Source: Promethearchaeota archaeon
GTDB lineage: Archaea > Asgardarchaeota > Lokiarchaeia > Sigyniarchaeales > SOKP01
Length of the DNA stretch: 62,924 nucleotides
Reading direction: 5' to 3'
Assembly (NCBI GenBank): GCA_030603385.1
Contig: JAUVXW010000026.1
Coordinates: forward strand, 1-62,924
Part shown: one piece after another, positions 43,429-51,619 of the stretch
Layout of the letters: every line of letters starts with the position of its first letter
Position numbering within the stretch: the first letter of the stretch is position 1
The notes under the pieces: generated by a model
What the model was told of the DNA's origin: nothing
The model's database searches: none
Seen by the model: the letters and a program-made list of their open reading frames with translations, nothing else
Position numbers and translations under genes: made by a program

Positions 43429-44655
43429 ATGACGATATACAAAACCTCAGTTACATTAGATCATACAAATCTAAAATGTGATTTGTGTGGTTCTGACGAT
43501 ATTGTTGAGACTGTTGAAGGTTATGTGTGTAGGGCATGTGGAATTGTCCAAACTCTACAAAAACTTCAATATGATCAACCATACAAAGCAGATGTACTAC
43601 AATATGCACGAAGATTAGGAAGTACACAATTAGGGAATAAGAGAGAACGGTTGGGCTCCCCTCATTCTAGAGTCTTAAAGCGAATGAGTAAGTACAACAA
43701 GATAAACGACAATGAAAAAATTGTTTATACTAAGGCATATAGGGAGATTTCAAGAATCCTTTGCAGTTTAGGTCTGGAAGATTATAATTCCCTTAAAGAA
43801 ATGACTATGGTTAATTTTAAAGAAATACGAGCTAAATTAAGAGCAGGCTCAAAATACAGGAATGTAGAGAAGCTTGTTGCTATCATTCTATATTTTAGGT
43901 TCAAAATTGATAATATCTCAGTGACAAATACCGATATATTTGAGAACACAGAACTAACCAAAAAAGAATTTAATGACTTCTTTATGCAAGTTCGCGATTA
44001 CGTTCCTAATTATCTGATAAGAGATAGACAAAAATATATCTCCCAGAAATTGTTAGAGATTACCAATCATTTTGGGCTTGAGATGCCCTATTATTTTCTC
44101 GCAAAGAAGGTTTTGTATCGTCTCTGGGAAGGTATTAAAAACACTACAGATAATGTCATAGCAGGATTGTGTGCGTCAATTACAGCCCTCTGTGAGTATA
44201 AAGAACAAGTTAGAATAAGTTCAATTTGTGAATTGGTCAATATTAGGATGAGTACTATCCAGCTTCAGGTTAAAAAGAAAATTTTTGAAAGGTTTGGGAT
44301 TCTAGGATTCTCAACTTTGGTACATTCTGCCGATTTATTAAAAAAGTTTTTAGTAAAAATCGGGCTGATAGAAGACAAAGAACCTGACATCGAATTGATT
44401 TCAGAAGAAGTAGAAGATGATGATATTATTCATGTTCAATTAGGAAATGCAGTTCAGATATTTAATCCATCAAATGAGCATTATCTTTTTGAAAGTTTTG
44501 ATCAAAATGGAACGATTACCTACATATACCTTGAGGTATATAATCATACTAATACCAAGACTAAATTTAAGAAAAAGTCAAAGACAAATGGTGTATGGTT
44601 TAAGCTAGGTCTTGAGGAATATTTTCCATATAAGGGACCTCCGGTAACCATTTGA
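43429..44655 (+). CDS. tfb: Transcription initiation factor B (TFB) with C-terminal extension
   Basis: The 408-aa protein has an N-terminal zinc ribbon (C17, C20, C34, C37; CDLCGSDD, VCRACGIV) and the short linker RLGSTQLGNKRERLG in the B-reader/linker region. Two cyclin repeats follow (about 85-310), the second ending with the recognition helix-turn-helix ISSICELVNIRMSTIQLQVKK. After about 320 there is a roughly 90-residue acidic then beta-rich tail (ISEEVEDDDIIHVQLG) that normal 300-aa TFBs lack. It recruits RNA polymerase to TATA/BRE promoters. It is probably the partner of the T-run/C/TATA promoters listed in this window. Confidence 0.85.
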   Translation: MTIYKTSVTLDHTNLKCDLCGSDDIVETVEGYVCRACGIVQTLQKLQYDQPYKADVLQYARRLGSTQLGNKRERLGSPHSRVLKRMSKYNKINDNEKIVYTKAYREISRILCSLGLEDYNSLKEMTMVNFKEIRAKLRAGSKYRNVEKLVAIILYFRFKIDNISVTNTDIFENTELTKKEFNDFFMQVRDYVPNYLIRDRQKYISQKLLEITNHFGLEMPYYFLAKKVLYRLWEGIKNTTDNVIAGLCASITALCEYKEQVRISSICELVNIRMSTIQLQVKKKIFERFGILGFSTLVHSADLLKKFLVKIGLIEDKEPDIELISEEVEDDDIIHVQLGNAVQIFNPSNEHYLFESFDQNGTITYIYLEVYNHTNTKTKFKKKSKTNGVWFKLGLEEYFPYKGPPVTI

Positions 44656-44732
44656 CTATGATCAAAAGTAAGACCACAGGTAATATATATAGTATATATG
44701 TAGCATAAGTTTTTCTCTTTTTTTTCTCTCTA

Positions 44733-44750
44733 TTTTTTTCTTTAAATATA
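44733..44750 (+). promoter_or_regulatory. Extended promoter TTTTTTTCTTTAAATATA
   Basis: Lies 44 nt before ATG 44794 and has the same layout as the other promoters of this half. Confidence 0.45.
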
Positions 44751-44793
44751 CCGAGTTATATTTTATAGAAGTTAACAATTAAACGTGAGTTTT

Positions 44794-47403
44794 ATGCATA
44801 AAAAATTTGTTGTAATTGTGTTAATTGTGATTTCTACACTTCTAGGTGTTAGCGGTTACTTTGTGAATACCCAATATGAAGAAAATACACCATTTGAAAT
44901 CCCTCCTGAGAATGTGAACATGGCCTCAATGACAAATTATAACAATATCAATTCCATATTTGCTGAAAAAATTAGCGATTATGCTACATATGGCTTTTTT
45001 CCCCAGATATATGAACCTTCTTTACAAGCGACGTACTATGCACTTTATACATTAGAGGCTATAGGAAAGCGGGATCAGGTAAATGAAACACAGATAACAA
45101 ATTATATCATGAGCAACTACAATTCTAGCACTCATTTATTCATGGACAAATATGCGTATAGGTATCTCGATACTGACTTTACTCAAGATTCTCATTATCG
45201 TCCACTTACTTCTATTCTTGAAGTAAACTGTTATGCGATCCTTTCATTAGAACTTTTTAATGCTCTTAATTTAATTGATATAGGCGCATCAATAGACTTT
45301 ATATGGAGTTGCTATAATCCCCTCACATCTGGATTTATTGGGCAACCTTACAGTCCTTCCTTAGAGTATTATGCGAAAATCTCTACAATGGACAATACAT
45401 ATTACGCAATTAAGAATTTAGATGTATTAATGGACAATTGGGTTGGGTATACTCAGGAACGCAATGATTTAATTCAATATATTAACTCATTACAAATTAC
45501 TGACGATGGTAATCCAGAATTTGGAGGATTTTTGAATGATAACGAGATAAGCTTTAGCTCCTTGAAGCTGTATACTGATACTAATATGTTTTCTTCTTAT
45601 TATTGCATAAAAAGTTTAGAAATATTTGGTATGGTCGGAACTATTAACTATGCTAGTTTTTACACGTTCTTAGAGCAATTATATGTTGCAGATGAGAACT
45701 ACTTTCAGTATATGGTTTTTGGGACACCATTAGATGCAAATATCGTTACCACAGCCCTTGGATTAGACCTCTCTCGTATTACAGGGTTCTCTTCTTATAA
45801 TGAGACCGGCATCTTAGACTTCATTTTCAATACCCGGAATAGTCTTGGTATTTGGGATGGCTCTACTGAGATTCAATACCATGAAATAATAGATACTTCT
45901 CAAATTATTCGAGCATTAAAGGATTGTAGTCAATTGTCAAGATTGAATTTTACCGACACTAACCAAATAACAACCTCTATTATAGAGTATTTTTTTATGG
46001 ATCAAAGTTTTTCTCTCATATCTATAGATTATCCAACTCTTAATCTTATTAATTCGATTATCACTTCATTTGATTTATATGGGAGACTTCCAGAATTAGA
46101 TTTACAGGAACTTTATTTGAAGATAATAGAATCATATCATGGTCTTACACCGATATATCATGGATTCTGGGCATTTTTAAACGCTGAACTTTATGCAAAT
46201 TCGATAATAGGCTTTCGTTCCTACCCTATTGAGTTTTATACCGAAGGGAATAAAATTCATTTTAAAGAGATTGAATACTTAATTTCTCATAAATCTACCT
46301 TCTATGCATTAAATTCTTTAAAAACTATTTTCAAATTAGATGATTTTGCATTAACTCATAATCTAAATAGACTTATGAATGATATTCTTAATACGCAATT
46401 TCTAAATAGCTCATATCCAGAACAATATGGTGCCTTTTTATGCATATTACCTTATGAAGAATTACGCAGTGAATTTCTAAGTCAAAATATTTATTTTGAA
46501 TATACATATTATGCGATTAAAGCCCTTGAACTTCTTGTCGAACAGTTAAATATAGGAGACCTTACCTTTTTGGACCTTAATATGACAGCCTTACAGTCAT
46601 ATATCAATACTCATATTGTAGAAACTTCAGAACAGTTATACTTTAACCCTCACTATACCGATGATTATGAAACTATTTTGCAAAATACCTATTATATGAT
46701 ATATATACTAAAATCGATTGATATATTTAATTTGGATGACCAAAAAATAAGAAACTTAATTGTACAAAACCTAAATTATAGCAATATCAAAAACATTTAT
46801 TATAGTTATAAAGTAGCAAAATTATTGGATTTTAATTTTGAATTTGATATTGAGTTGGTACAACATTTAGTAGGGGATATCTTTTCTCAAGAATTAAATG
46901 AGTTTTATCTTACGTCTAAAAGAGAAGAAGTTGATCAAGAAATATTCCTTTGGATCAGCGAAATGGCTTCATTACACAACTATAAAATTATTACTCAATA
47001 CCAAGAAGAAGTTATGCTGGGAAATCATATAACCATCGAAGCTTCACTATCCAACTTGATTCTTTCTTACTTCGATTATAATCTCTCATTTAGCTTCGAA
47101 AGTGCTCAATTAGGGTATTATGAATTTGAGAGAGTAGAAAATAATGAATTTTCACTTAATCTCCATATTCCGCAACGTCCGAGTAATTATCCAAGTGTGA
47201 ATGGGAAGCTATATGCCCTCACTGGCAAGTTTATATTAGCAGAACTTAGTATATCGCTTACTACGGTTTATCCTAAGAAAGTGTATCAAGATGAGATAAA
47301 TAGTGCAGTTGTATTATCCGTCTTATTCATTACTATTCCTGGAGGAGTCATATTTTATTCAGAAAAAAAACTAAAAAAACGAGATTCAGGTATTAATATC
47401 TAA
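44794..47403 (+). CDS. Secreted/anchored alpha-alpha toroid (terpenoid cyclase/prenyltransferase-like) protein
   Basis: The 869-aa protein has a signal peptide (about 4-22) and a C-terminal helix with a basic tail (LSVLFITIPGGVIFYSEKKL). In between are many helix pairs with the toroid pattern: LQATYYALYTLEAI, LEVNCYAILSLELF, DNTYYAIKNLDVL, TNMFSSYYCIKSLEIF, STFYALNSLKTIF, FEYTYYAIKALELL and QNTYYMIYILKSI, about every 70-90 residues. Such barrels occur in squalene cyclases, prenyltransferase beta subunits, complement C3d and alpha-2-macroglobulin. I see no DxDD cyclase motif, so it is more likely structural or binding. GTG at 44785 is an alternative start. Confidence 0.65.
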   Translation: MHKKFVVIVLIVISTLLGVSGYFVNTQYEENTPFEIPPENVNMASMTNYNNINSIFAEKISDYATYGFFPQIYEPSLQATYYALYTLEAIGKRDQVNETQITNYIMSNYNSSTHLFMDKYAYRYLDTDFTQDSHYRPLTSILEVNCYAILSLELFNALNLIDIGASIDFIWSCYNPLTSGFIGQPYSPSLEYYAKISTMDNTYYAIKNLDVLMDNWVGYTQERNDLIQYINSLQITDDGNPEFGGFLNDNEISFSSLKLYTDTNMFSSYYCIKSLEIFGMVGTINYASFYTFLEQLYVADENYFQYMVFGTPLDANIVTTALGLDLSRITGFSSYNETGILDFIFNTRNSLGIWDGSTEIQYHEIIDTSQIIRALKDCSQLSRLNFTDTNQITTSIIEYFFMDQSFSLISIDYPTLNLINSIITSFDLYGRLPELDLQELYLKIIESYHGLTPIYHGFWAFLNAELYANSIIGFRSYPIEFYTEGNKIHFKEIEYLISHKSTFYALNSLKTIFKLDDFALTHNLNRLMNDILNTQFLNSSYPEQYGAFLCILPYEELRSEFLSQNIYFEYTYYAIKALELLVEQLNIGDLTFLDLNMTALQSYINTHIVETSEQLYFNPHYTDDYETILQNTYYMIYILKSIDIFNLDDQKIRNLIVQNLNYSNIKNIYYSYKVAKLLDFNFEFDIELVQHLVGDIFSQELNEFYLTSKREEVDQEIFLWISEMASLHNYKIITQYQEEVMLGNHITIEASLSNLILSYFDYNLSFSFESAQLGYYEFERVENNEFSLNLHIPQRPSNYPSVNGKLYALTGKFILAELSISLTTVYPKKVYQDEINSAVVLSVLFITIPGGVIFYSEKKLKKRDSGINI

Positions 47404-47447
47404 TTCCAAATTTTTTCTTTTTATTTATTTAACTCTAGAATCTTATA

Positions 47448-48050
47448 ATGGTGTTACATAGTAGTTCAGATAGCGTATTGCGTAATAGGAATTTATTACA
47501 GGTATTACATCAGATACTAGATGTATTAAGTAAATTTGCGAAGAATTATAACAAAAGACTTAATTTCAGTAAATTCGCAAGTTATCTCAAATTAAATCCA
47601 TCGGAAGTAGAAGAAATAATCTTTTTACTTCTAGATTTTCAAGAACTCTATGAAACCACCCTCAACAAATATTCTTTAAAAAAGAGAATCAACAATAATC
47701 AAGTTTATTTAGTTACGGAGAAAATTCAGAAGCTAAATAGCATACCACTTAAAATAAGGATGTCCCAATCCCACATTAATCAATTCAATGACATAATTTA
47801 TTTTTTTAAACATGTAAAACGAGGGAAGGGGTTTGACGTACAAACCAATGGCACGGATTTACTAAAGAATGTAAAAGAGCTATGTGATTTTTATCCATAT
47901 TGTTTTCAAGAGCAGCAAAATGGACTAGTATATCCTTCTAAATTTGGATTAAAACTAGGAGAATTATTACTCTCCTATAAGAAAAGTAATAAAAATATCA
48001 AAAAAATAGATATCGAGGAAACACAAATAGTAGTGGACAGCTGTGAGTGA
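47448..48050 (+). CDS. Possible winged-helix protein upstream of Hef
   Basis: I do not recognise this 200-aa protein. Residues about 15-75 (LLQVLHQILDVLSKFAKNYN, then FSKFASYLKLNPSEVEEIIFLLLDF) have the shape of a winged helix-turn-helix. The rest is alpha/beta with VYPSKFGLKLGELLL near the end. It overlaps the Hef-like helicase start by 8 nt (GTGAGTGA junction), so the two are translationally coupled and likely act together in DNA repair. A TTTTTTCTTTTTATTTATT block at 47411 may be its promoter. Confidence 0.6.
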   Translation: MVLHSSSDSVLRNRNLLQVLHQILDVLSKFAKNYNKRLNFSKFASYLKLNPSEVEEIIFLLLDFQELYETTLNKYSLKKRINNNQVYLVTEKIQKLNSIPLKIRMSQSHINQFNDIIYFFKHVKRGKGFDVQTNGTDLLKNVKELCDFYPYCFQEQQNGLVYPSKFGLKLGELLLSYKKSNKNIKKIDIEETQIVVDSCE

Positions 48051-50163
48051 GACGTCTGAAGACAAACTAGCATTAAAATCCGATAAATTAGAGTTTCGGA
48101 AATATCAGGTTGAGATTGCAAGTAAATGTGTGAATAAGAACTCGTTAGTTGTATTACCCACAGGGCTAGGAAAAACAATCATCGCGGTACTCATAGCAAG
48201 TAAGACATTAGAATTCTTTCCTGAAGAGAGTAAAATAATTATATTAGCCCCTACACGTCCCTTAATAAACCAACATTATGATACATTTAGCAATTTCCTA
48301 CAAGTCCCTCAGGAGAAGTTTGTAGTACTCACAGGCAAAGTTCTTCCTGAGAAACGAATTGAGTTATATGAAGATAATCAAATTTTGTTTTATACTCCTC
48401 AAACGCTGAGAAATGACTTAGTGAATCGAAGATATACCTTAGAACATACAGCTCTTATTATATATGATGAAGCTCATCATGCATCTGGCGATTATGCATA
48501 TACGATGATTGCTGACGAGTATGCGGAACAAAATCCGGATGGAGTGACGCTTGCACTCACCGCTTCCCCGGGAGCATCAAAAAAGAGAATTCAAGAATTA
48601 TGTGAAAATCTCCATATCCCATTAGAAAATATTCATATTAGGACTCGAAAAGACAGCGATGTGAAGACATACATCAAACCAATGAATATATATAAGATTG
48701 GAGTGAATCTTACAGAATTAATGGAAGAAGTATACTCTGCGGTAATTGTTGTACTAGAAGAGCGATTACACTACCTTTCACAGCTTAGTTTCATTGACAC
48801 TAAATCTGATGTACTACATCATAAAGTATTCCGAAAAGATTTATTAAGATTAAATAAGGAATTAGTTGCTATGATACAAGGGAGTGGAGATAAGACTGGG
48901 CTATACAGCGCTTTATCGATAAATGCTCAAGCGTTAATCCTATATCATATGATAGAGCTTATCGAACAACAAGGACTCGATGTTCTCTTATATTACTTAG
49001 AAAAGCTCTATACTGACGCAAAAAAGAAAAGCAGCTCAAAAGCTGTAAAAATCTTAGCTTCTGATTCGAGAATCCGTCGTAATTTTATTGAATTGAAAAA
49101 GAACCAAGATTTTACGCCTGAAAAACTTATACATCCTAAATATCACATTTTACAAAAAGTGTTGGTAGATGAATTATCCCAAAATCCTAATTCTCGCATA
49201 CTGGTCTTTGTAAAATTGCGTGACTCACTAAAGAACATCGTGGAAAGACTTGGAGAAATAGAAATTATAAAACCAGTACGATTTGTTGGGCAAGCTACTA
49301 AATCTAGTGAAGATAAAGGAATGTCTCAAAAAATCCAGATTGAAACTTTAGATCGGTTTAAGAAAGGCGTGTATAATGTGCTGGTATCTACAAACGTGGG
49401 GGAAGAAGGTTTAGATATCGCGGAATGTGATTTAGTAGTATTTTACGATGTGGTAGCATCTGAAATCCGCTTAATTCAAAGAAAAGGTAGAACAGCTCGA
49501 CATCGAGAAGGAAAAGTTATAATTTTATACTGTAAAGGGACCCATGATGAGATTTATCTTAGAATTGCTTTGAGTAAATTAAAGAAAATGAATGTCAACC
49601 TTAAAAAACCTCAGCAGCTTGCAGAACCAGAACCGATTTATAGTAATCAAATTGGTAAAATTGAAGAAAAAGTCTCTAAGCCATCATTAAAGCGACAACA
49701 TCAAGTTAATTTACATTCTTTTATTGATACCTCCCCTCTAGATGACGTTTTGGAAAAAGAAGAGGATTCTTCTGAAGTTAAAATAAGTAAACTTCTACCC
49801 ATGAAATTCGGCATACGTAAGAAACTGCAGAAAGATAAAATTGATTTTGCTATTGTTGATACAGACCTTCATATTGTCTTATTTAATAGAGTGTTAATTC
49901 AAGTATATGATCCAAGAAAAACTACTGATAATTTATTTATTACAGAAATTCAGGATTTTTCAGAGATTTGTGAATTATTTATCCTCATCTTTGATTTTGT
50001 AGATTTTGAAGTACAAACACCAGGAGAAAAACGAATTTTAAAAAAAAAAATTCAAGAGTTAAAACAAGAGTATAATTTTCAATTCATTCCTGTTGAAAAT
50101 GAAGAAGAACTCTATTTTATTATGAAAAGTATTTTAGAAAGCCCATCAGGGAGGGGTTTATAA
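48043..50163 (+). CDS. Hef/FANCM-like DNA helicase with degenerate nuclease-like tail
   Basis: The 706-aa superfamily 2 helicase starts at GTG. It has Walker A LPTGLGKT (K44), YDEAHHA (D142-H145), LTASPG, the Hef-type helical insertion (about 220-370), SRILVFVKLRDS, STNVGEEGLDI and QRKGRTARH. About 585-700 resembles the place of the ERCC4 nuclease of Hef (FAIVDTDLHIVLFNRVLIQV), but I cannot find the GDY...ERK metal site, so the nuclease looks inactive. No terminal HhH follows. It probably remodels stalled forks. It is coupled to the gene upstream and followed 2 nt later by a zinc-ribbon protein. Confidence 0.85.
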   Translation: MSETSEDKLALKSDKLEFRKYQVEIASKCVNKNSLVVLPTGLGKTIIAVLIASKTLEFFPEESKIIILAPTRPLINQHYDTFSNFLQVPQEKFVVLTGKVLPEKRIELYEDNQILFYTPQTLRNDLVNRRYTLEHTALIIYDEAHHASGDYAYTMIADEYAEQNPDGVTLALTASPGASKKRIQELCENLHIPLENIHIRTRKDSDVKTYIKPMNIYKIGVNLTELMEEVYSAVIVVLEERLHYLSQLSFIDTKSDVLHHKVFRKDLLRLNKELVAMIQGSGDKTGLYSALSINAQALILYHMIELIEQQGLDVLLYYLEKLYTDAKKKSSSKAVKILASDSRIRRNFIELKKNQDFTPEKLIHPKYHILQKVLVDELSQNPNSRILVFVKLRDSLKNIVERLGEIEIIKPVRFVGQATKSSEDKGMSQKIQIETLDRFKKGVYNVLVSTNVGEEGLDIAECDLVVFYDVVASEIRLIQRKGRTARHREGKVIILYCKGTHDEIYLRIALSKLKKMNVNLKKPQQLAEPEPIYSNQIGKIEEKVSKPSLKRQHQVNLHSFIDTSPLDDVLEKEEDSSEVKISKLLPMKFGIRKKLQKDKIDFAIVDTDLHIVLFNRVLIQVYDPRKTTDNLFITEIQDFSEICELFILIFDFVDFEVQTPGEKRILKKKIQELKQEYNFQFIPVENEEELYFIMKSILESPSGRGL

Positions 50164-50165
50164 GA

Positions 50166-50687
50166 ATGGAAGACGCCACCTGGAAAAAAGATGAGACACC
50201 TTATCTAATATTTGAATGTGCGAAATGTAAACAATATCTCTATGTAAAAGCAACGCAGAAAGGGAAGAAATGTTTACGATGTGGTCGCACACATACAGTC
50301 TCAACCATTATTAATACTGGAGAGTTTGTTAATGGAATAACTGCTGCGGTAGAAATGGTGAAAAAAAGACAAGACGAGTTTGGAAAAAAAGAATTAGGGC
50401 ATACACCTGAATTCAGAGCATTTGGGGATTTTACGGTGGCTGTTAAAAAACTGAAGGATATAGCAGTTAATGGTGATGAATCTAGTGAAGACACAACTAG
50501 GCAATTTAGAAAAATGTTATTTGAGATTTCTGCGATGTATAAGAAATTCCCGATCTATATTATCGAAGTCATGGCAGATAATTATGGAATACCTGCTTCT
50601 GAACTAAAGAATTTAGCAAAAAACTTTCAGAAACAAGGAATTTTAATCCGATTAGACGATTATTCCTATACTGTGAAAATGAAGTAG
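50166..50687 (+). CDS. Zinc-ribbon plus winged-helix protein (DUF1922/DUF5817-like), Hef partner
   Basis: The 173-aa protein has a C4 ribbon (C18, C21, C36, C39: ECAKCKQYLY, KCLRCGRTH), a helical linker and a C-terminal winged helix (YKKFPIYIIEVMADNYGIPA, KNFQKQGILIRLDD). I recall similar zinc-ribbon proteins next to Hef in haloarchaea. It starts 2 nt after the Hef stop and so is surely in the same transcript. A likely DNA-binding accessory factor. Its winged helix is repeated as a solo protein at 24295-24504. Confidence 0.75.
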   Translation: MEDATWKKDETPYLIFECAKCKQYLYVKATQKGKKCLRCGRTHTVSTIINTGEFVNGITAAVEMVKKRQDEFGKKELGHTPEFRAFGDFTVAVKKLKDIAVNGDESSEDTTRQFRKMLFEISAMYKKFPIYIIEVMADNYGIPASELKNLAKNFQKQGILIRLDDYSYTVKMK

Positions 50688-50704
50688 AATAAAAACTAAA
50701 AAGG

Positions 50705-50908
50705 CTAAGGCCTAAACTCATTTAATAATATAACTTTATAGAGTGGATGTCTTTTTTTAAAGGGAATCTTCTCTTCCCCTGAATAAATATAACTTTCTTG
50801 ATTTCCAAAAAACAGAGAAAAGGGGACAATAACATTTTTGACTTGAAATGACTCTCTGATATCATACTCAATTTCGTGATTCTTCTTATCAACTGATTTT
50901 GAACTCAT
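50705..50908 (-). CDS. Tiny protein of a local paralogous family (copy 1)
   Basis: The 67-aa protein starts MSSKSVDKK and has the motif VIVPFSLFFGNQESYIYSG, then FKKRHPLYKVILLNEFRP. The gene at 51282-51506 has the same order (MSSQTVEKK, IIIPFSNF, YIYNGNENI, FNERHPVYRRLLLNEF), so both are real coding genes. No known family recognised. Its promoter (50946-50965) matches the shared type. No membrane helix is seen. Confidence 0.6.
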   Translation of the reverse strand: MSSKSVDKKNHEIEYDIRESFQVKNVIVPFSLFFGNQESYIYSGEEKIPFKKRHPLYKVILLNEFRP

Positions 50909-50945
50909 TTCATAACCACTATTTTTATATGGAAATACTCTCCAG

Positions 50946-50965
50946 ATTATTTAAAAGAAAAAATT
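50946..50965 (-). promoter_or_regulatory. Extended promoter, minus strand
   Basis: Minus strand AATTTTTTCTTTTAAATAAT, about 40 nt before the ATG at 50908. Confidence 0.4.
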
Positions 50966-51229
50966 CTATTCTTTTAGTTTATATTTTAATTTCTTAAGGT
51001 ATAGCTTCATGAAATATCGTTCACTATTACAAAACTCTAACTTTTCTTTTTCGTTTAAGTTTAAGCAGTTTAAGAGAATTGCATGAATTTTTTCGAGAGA
51101 AATTAGATTTTCATCGCAAATCTCTTCTACTTTTTCCGATTCAGATAGTTCCTTAATTTTAATGTTTTCTCGATTTGATGGTTTCTCTGTAGAAAACTTA
51201 CCATTTCGAGATTTACTTTTTAAATCCAT
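50966..51229 (-). CDS. Tiny basic/acidic helical protein between the two paralogues
   Basis: The 87-aa protein has a basic N-terminus (DLKSKSRNGKF), an acidic middle (ELSESEKVEEICDENLISLE) and a basic helical C-terminus (YFMKLYLKKLKYKLKE). No family recognised. Its own promoter lies at 51256-51273, with a spacing that predicts a leaderless transcript. Located between the paralogous pair and on the same strand, it may belong to the same small system. Confidence 0.5.
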   Translation of the reverse strand: MDLKSKSRNGKFSTEKPSNRENIKIKELSESEKVEEICDENLISLEKIHAILLNCLNLNEKEKLEFCNSERYFMKLYLKKLKYKLKE

Positions 51230-51255
51230 GAATCAATACAATAATGATTAAATTG

Positions 51256-51273
51256 TATTTAAAGAAAAAAATT
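51256..51273 (-). promoter_or_regulatory. Extended promoter, minus strand
   Basis: Minus strand AATTTTTTTCTTTAAATA, TATA centred about 30 nt before the ATG at 51229. Confidence 0.45.
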
Positions 51274-51281
51274 GAGAATAA

Positions 51282-51506
51282 TCATATTTTATGAAACTCA
51301 TTTAATAAAAGTCTTCGATATACAGGGTGTCTTTCATTAAATTTAATATTTTCATTTCCATTGTAAATATATGCAAGACTTTGAGAACTGCCAAAATTCG
51401 AAAACGGAATTATAATCTTATTAAAATTTATAGAGGCTCTCTCCTCTTTATCAGTATTATAACTAGGGAAAATGAGAACCTTTTTTTCAACTGTTTGAGA
51501 ACTCAT
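51282..51506 (-). CDS. Tiny protein of a local paralogous family (copy 2)
   Basis: The 74-aa protein is similar along its length to the one at 50705-50908. Both share MSS-x-x-V-x-K-K at the start, h-I-h-P-F-S in the middle, Y-I-Y-x-G, and R-H-P-x-Y-x-x-x-L-L-N-E-F at the end. The shared ends with a variable middle point to a conserved small fold. Function unknown. Confidence 0.6.
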   Translation of the reverse strand: MSSQTVEKKVLIFPSYNTDKEERASINFNKIIIPFSNFGSSQSLAYIYNGNENIKFNERHPVYRRLLLNEFHKI

Positions 51507-51619
51507 GATTAAAACCTTTTTATAAAATTATATTCTTATCTATTATTAAATCCTAAATATTCAAATATAAAGTCTATTGGAATAAAATTGAAGTTTTTCT
51601 CAAATATAGCAAAAAATAA

